From assembly GCA_039881145.1 (NCBI GenBank), contig JAYKKI010000067.1:1622001-1686000 (forward strand): a stretch of DNA of 64,000 bases, written 5' to 3'. The stretch comes from Druceiella hillmani. Lineage: Eukaryota; Arthropoda; Insecta; Lepidoptera; Hepialidae. Of this stretch, positions 59,901 to 64,000 are shown piece by piece; the stretch's first letter is position 1; each line of letters opens with the position of its first letter. Below the pieces are notes generated by a model. The model was not told the origin of the DNA and made no database searches. It saw only the letters and a program-made list of their open reading frames with translations. Position numbers and translations under genes: made by a program.

Positions 59901-61312
59901 GTATTAATATGGCGAAACAATTGAAATAATTAGATATCTATTCAGAATATCCCAAGTCCTTCATGAGAATTCCAATTCACTAATCAGGGTAAGCATAGAA
60001 GGACTTAAAAATTCAACAGATTTTGTATGTAAAATACATGTAGCAAATAAAACACAAAGGTATATTCATATCCAAGAAAAGAAAACATTTACCTCAACTA
60101 AAATAAAGGTCTAAGGTGTTTAAAATGCAAAAAGTACAATCTGTACAGTCCGGGTTTTAATTTAAAATTAATAAATATCTTTCTGAACACACTGGATGCA
60201 AATGAACAAAATTAATATCAAAATAATCGAGACACGTAATCTGACGATTAAATTACTTGCACTATTATGTAGTCGATGAAATATCAGTTAGTTACCAGAA
60301 TACAATTGAATCAAAACATGATGAATTAAACTCGATATTCGCACATTGAAAATAACTTTTGGTCGAATCCACCATTGATCTAAATATCAAGATACGGTCA
60401 AAGGAACATAAACCAATTAAAAAATGACAAAGTCAATTCATATGCGGCATCTATCGCAATTAAACGAAACTGTTTCATCAGTCACATGGCCAATTGTTTG
60501 CGATCGTAGACGTAATGTTGTCGTGGCGTTATCTTATTTTATTATTTTTAACTAAATGGAAAAAAATTGTTTTCAATTTGTACTCATGTATATTGCTATG
60601 ACAATGCTTAAATAGTTTGAAATTTATATAAAGTAATGAAGAAAGTTATTTTCATATAACAAAAGGCACTTTATACTATGTAGATACAATAGCACTATGC
60701 TACATAGATATGTCAGGAATGATTCAAAATTAAGGTGGCTTAATTATCTCAACTTCATTTTGTGCCAATCAATTTTAATTTATCCTCTGATTCGGGAGGT
60801 TGCATACTTACAGTTGTCGGTGTTGTAAGATGATTATGCAAGAACCTATATATACTTCATCGGTGAGGAAAAGCTTAAGATTTAAAAAATAAATTTCTTA
60901 AATATATTATAACGTTGTAACATTCTCCGTCTACATCCTGTTATCGTGTTTAATATAATTTTAGTTTAAAATATTTATTTATTACTTTAGTGCAAAATTG
61001 GTAACGTGCAAGGTATATAAAAAGAGATACCAACTCATTCAGGATGACATTTAAATTCTATCTGACCACATAAGAAAACTCGAATTTTCGACAACTTTAT
61101 CATAATACAATTCAAAGGTTATACCGAATATTATTAGATCATCTCCAACTACGTTATGTTTTTCCATTTTATTTACTTTTCAAAAAATCCTTTTTTAATT
61201 GCTCTTACTGCTTTAAAAAAAAATCAGACATATAACATAAACAATTTAAATTAGTTTTAGAGAGAGTTAAAACAAAGTCAAGTTGTTTGTAAATGTTTCA
61301 AGCTAGTTGTGT
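56976..61312. other. No recognisable gene
   Basis: AT-rich DNA. A local duplication of TTACATGTATTTTATACATATT occurs at about 57442-57463 and 57500-57521. A CG-richer patch at 58540-58625 (GTCGACATGTCGTCGACG) stands out in composition but shows no known motif. No ORF of note. Confidence 0.6.
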
Positions 61313-61319
61313 CTATGAC

Positions 61320-61560
61320 TTCGTTCGCTTGAAATTCGGAATAAGAAAAGTTATTAAAATTTTTTTATCTTTCTCTCTCATGTATGACTCTTGTGTATAA
61401 ACTATTACCATACCAAATTTCACTAAAATCCGTCCGGTAAATTTTACATGATTGACGCACAAGGTAACAGACAGACAGGTAAAAGTTATATGAAAAAGTT
61501 TTCTGACATCTATTATTATTCTATACGCTAAATCAATCAGTCTTTTTGAAATATCTTCCA
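61320..61560 (-). repeat. Possible dispersed TE 3'-end repeat
   Basis: Minus-strand reading carries TTTACCTGTCTGTCTGTTACC, then ATTTTAGTGAAATTTGGTATG and a TAGTTTAT box. This wording recurs in many insect genomes as part of dispersed non-LTR or SINE repeats. Family assignment is from memory and uncertain. The open frame across it (61313-61561) is probably incidental. Confidence 0.4.
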
Positions 61561-61677
61561 TGTACAGAATTCACTCTGTTACAATATTATTATATGTACA
61601 GATAATTATTATTTGGAAGATTAAATACCTAGAAGATTTGTCGATTCTGTTTTCTAACGAAAATTAACGCTCTTCGG

Positions 61678-61711
61678 GCGCGTGCGCACACGAACATATG
61701 CACGTACACAC

Positions 61712-61743
<32 letters not shown>

Positions 61744-61760
61744 GCGCACTCACACACATG

Positions 61761-61808
<48 letters not shown>
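61678..61808. repeat. (CA/CG)n tract fused to a (TA)n tract
   Basis: 61678-61769 is alternating CA and CG (GCGCGCGCGC core about 61729-61747), and 61770-61808 is (TA)n. It is alternating purine-pyrimidine throughout, with Z-DNA potential in the first half and cruciform or melting potential in the second. Frames through it are artefacts. Confidence 0.95.
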
Positions 61809-61811
<3 letters not shown>

Positions 61812-61829
61812 GTGCATACATACAATAGC

Positions 61830-63530
61830 ATGCTTAAAATATTCAACTGATACGATACTGCTGTTTTCTTCGGTCTGCGAAATCCTTTTTGCACTACTTA
61901 TACTTAACGAATTGGAAAATGAATTTAATAATTTACAACATAGTAGACATTGCTATCAATAATTAAAAACACAACGAGTATGTAAGCATGTGTGTCTTTC
62001 ATGTATAGGCTTTGCCAAAAAGTACATGCTTTGGGTATGTTCAATCATAAATAACTTAAACCTATGAACATGAACATTTTGTCAGACAGATGGACAAATA
62101 ATAATTCATTTTGTTTTTAAGGTTTCTTGTTTTTCCGGTACCATACTCATCGGTACATTTTCAAAAATCAAGGCGAGGAAAAATGAATAATTAAAAAAAT
62201 AATACGTGAAAAAACGTCCTTACAAGGTCGCAACGTCGGAATTCATATAGTTATGGAAAACAAGAATTTTTTTTAATAAATAACTAAAAATATATATGAG
62301 AAACGATTATTAACCGAAGGTAACATACGTCAACTTTTTTAATATTCTCGAACTGTAATTTAAATATTTTGACTACACAATTCGGCATTTTTTTACTGTT
62401 TTCGGGATAAACATACCCACAAGAATCGAAATGTCAACTGAAATGACACGCTGCTAATTTCGTCATTTAACACCGTTTCTAGTGGGATTTTTTTCGGTTG
62501 CTACGGGCCTGTCCTTACAAAATTATATAAGTCGTGGAATTCATAATTCCACGAATTTAGTTCAATCTACCCGCAATGTTGTGAAACGTATTTACAGTTC
62601 AGCGATCGCGATAAACAATTACAACCAAATGACCTTGTTCTTTCGGTTGATTGAAAAACAATTGCACAACTGAATATCGTTTATAAGAACTTTATCATTA
62701 GTGCATACTCGAGTCCGACTAGTTCGATTTTCTCGATTTAATTGAACATGTTTCAGTAACTTCAGACGTCAGAACAAGTGAAAAAAAGTAAGCTTCACGT
62801 TTTTATTAAACTATAATTGATCCGAGCAGATTGCTCCGGTATATATTTAGTATAAATGTTACGTAGCTATACCTTTATCAATAGTACGTTCACTTTCGAA
62901 ATAACCTTACTCAACCACGTCTTTTCTTATCCTTCAAGATTATCTACAAAATATATCCTGGACCAACTCTCAGCACATAAGGCTTTCATTTATGTCATGT
63001 TCTCAATCAAATTAATTGTTTCTCCCAATATTAACAACTAATTCTTCCCCACCGTGAATTGAAGACAATTTACATTGGTCTTTCAGTGCAGACATTTTGA
63101 GCTCTTTATTCATTCTCAGCGTAAAGCTCTTTTCAATGAAATGAATTATGATACAGAGAACTAAATTATGGTATTTAAGTATAATTTTTCGTACCTACAT
63201 CGGCCTAAATTTTTGTCTGGCAATGATCAAGGTGACAAAATAGATGTGGTATATTTCAGCATTTCTATCTTTCATTACTTTCAATCGAGGTACTTCGAGT
63301 TATTTTATACCGTACTACAACTATGTACTTCTAAAATGCTTGAACTGTGAGATTTCTCGCGACATTATTAGTTCTTCAATTGACAAAAACAAATAACAAT
63401 TGACAAAAGATCAATTTGACTACTAACAATCAAACTCGTATTTCAAACGGTTGGCAATAAAGCAGAATTTCAATCTCGGATCGCCACTATTTTGGTAAAT
63501 GAGCTAAGCCACGCGATTGAAAGGACATGA
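61830..63530. other. No recognisable gene
   Basis: AT-rich DNA with a small perfect palindrome, TCGTGGAATT-CAT-AATTCCACGA, at 62532-62554. The stretch CCACTATTTTGGTAAATGAGCT (63484) resembles 7439-7460 in the inner left arm, suggesting one more short dispersed repeat. No protein was recognised. Confidence 0.5.
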
Positions 63531-63536
63531 TGCGTT

Positions 63537-63722
63537 AAGTTCATTGATGGCCTTAAACTTTACACCGGAGTAGCATGCCTTACCGACTATCGAAGCCTAC
63601 AACGTAAAATAGATACTGTAGTGAACGGAGTAAAGAATATTATGTCGATTTGGTTACAGATTAACCTGGACAAAGTCTCGGCAGTAAGTTATAGTCGTTT
63701 TAACGTCCCTGTCAGACACTGA
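63537..63722 (+). pseudogene. Non-LTR reverse transcriptase fragment
   Basis: Sixty-one codons then TGA. FIDGLKLYTGV corresponds to the FADDLKLY box of R1/Jockey/CR1-type RTs, with the catalytic DD reading DG. It is followed by DYRSLQRKIDTVVN and LQINLDKVSAVSYSR, matching the downstream LQ-D-D-V-WC and LN--KC-V--F blocks, with the KC cysteine lost. It is a short dead fragment with no flanking element. Confidence 0.75.
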
Positions 63723-63744
63723 TGTCGTTTGGCAGGAACCTATT

Positions 63745-63748
<4 letters not shown>

Positions 63749-63815
<67 letters not shown>

Positions 63816-63830
63816 CATGTATATATTTAT
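63749..63830. repeat. (TA)n microsatellite
   Basis: AT repeat with ACATAT interruptions, directly following the RT fragment. Confidence 0.97.
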
Positions 63831-64000
63831 ATTATTTGAACGTTTCGAGAAAATCCAATTGCAAATTTTGAAATGTGTTTTGTTTCCGAAAAATTAAATA
63901 TTTTCATTTATTAAATATCATGAAATCCAGCTTCACTATGACGGTACTTCTTAGTGTTCTTCGCTGTCTTTCTCGAAAACTTGGACATTTTGTAATATAA

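Noticed and set aside
61629..61894. Cys/Ala/Arg-rich minus-strand ORFs
   Set aside because: They run through the (CA/CG)n and (TA)n tract; compositional artefact.
1..64000. CRISPR arrays, operons, bacterial promoters or riboswitches
   Set aside because: The sequence is eukaryotic. No regularly spaced short direct repeats or bacterial gene organisation were seen.

Overview
This is a 64 kb stretch of very AT-rich, gene-poor eukaryotic DNA. It is most likely from an insect: it holds a peritrophin-type (CPAP3/obstructor-like) chitin-binding exon, a Jockey-type LINE, two mariner elements, relics of TE-borne protein families common in insects, and many long (TA)n tracts. The order cannot be fixed from sequence alone. 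No complete intact gene was found. All alignments were made by eye, so duplication boundaries are good to about 50-100 bases.

The main organising feature is a set of large, diverged, mostly non-coding duplications. Left arm segments (1-9300) reappear inverted at 20310-30175, and part of them reappears again, inverted, at 43090-47480 and 55770-56975. Between the arms lies a core (9930-20420) that recurs in direct orientation at 31100-43240. The layout is: left arm > core A > right arm (inverted) > core B > second right arm (inverted). Positions 1260-30110 therefore form an imperfect palindrome of about 29 kb, and core plus inverted arm repeats with a period near 21 kb. Both cores carry the same decayed Ty3/gypsy RT-RNase H relic and the same decayed DDE transposase relic, so those elements arrived before the duplication. 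Younger insertions separate the copies: mariner 1 in core A, mariner 2 and an unidentified 3.4 kb block in core B, and an 8.3 kb block in the second right arm.

That 8.3 kb block (47480-55770) contains the chitin-binding exon (47907-48108), which lacks one of the six expected cysteines; a minus-strand relic of a DUF7869-like protein interrupted by a perfect 34-bp hairpin; and a full-length but disabled Jockey-clade retrotransposon (50289-54762) with a 9-bp target-site duplication, two overlapping ORFs and a poly(A) tail.

Regulatory and RNA-level features include a complete hammerhead ribozyme motif of the Penelope-like-element type (27628-27668) between long inverted arms, and matching heat-shock-element plus TATA layouts in the 5' leaders of both mariners. 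Positions 57000-63530 hold little that is recognisable apart from a Z-DNA-prone CA/CG tract; an RT fragment lies at 63537-63722.
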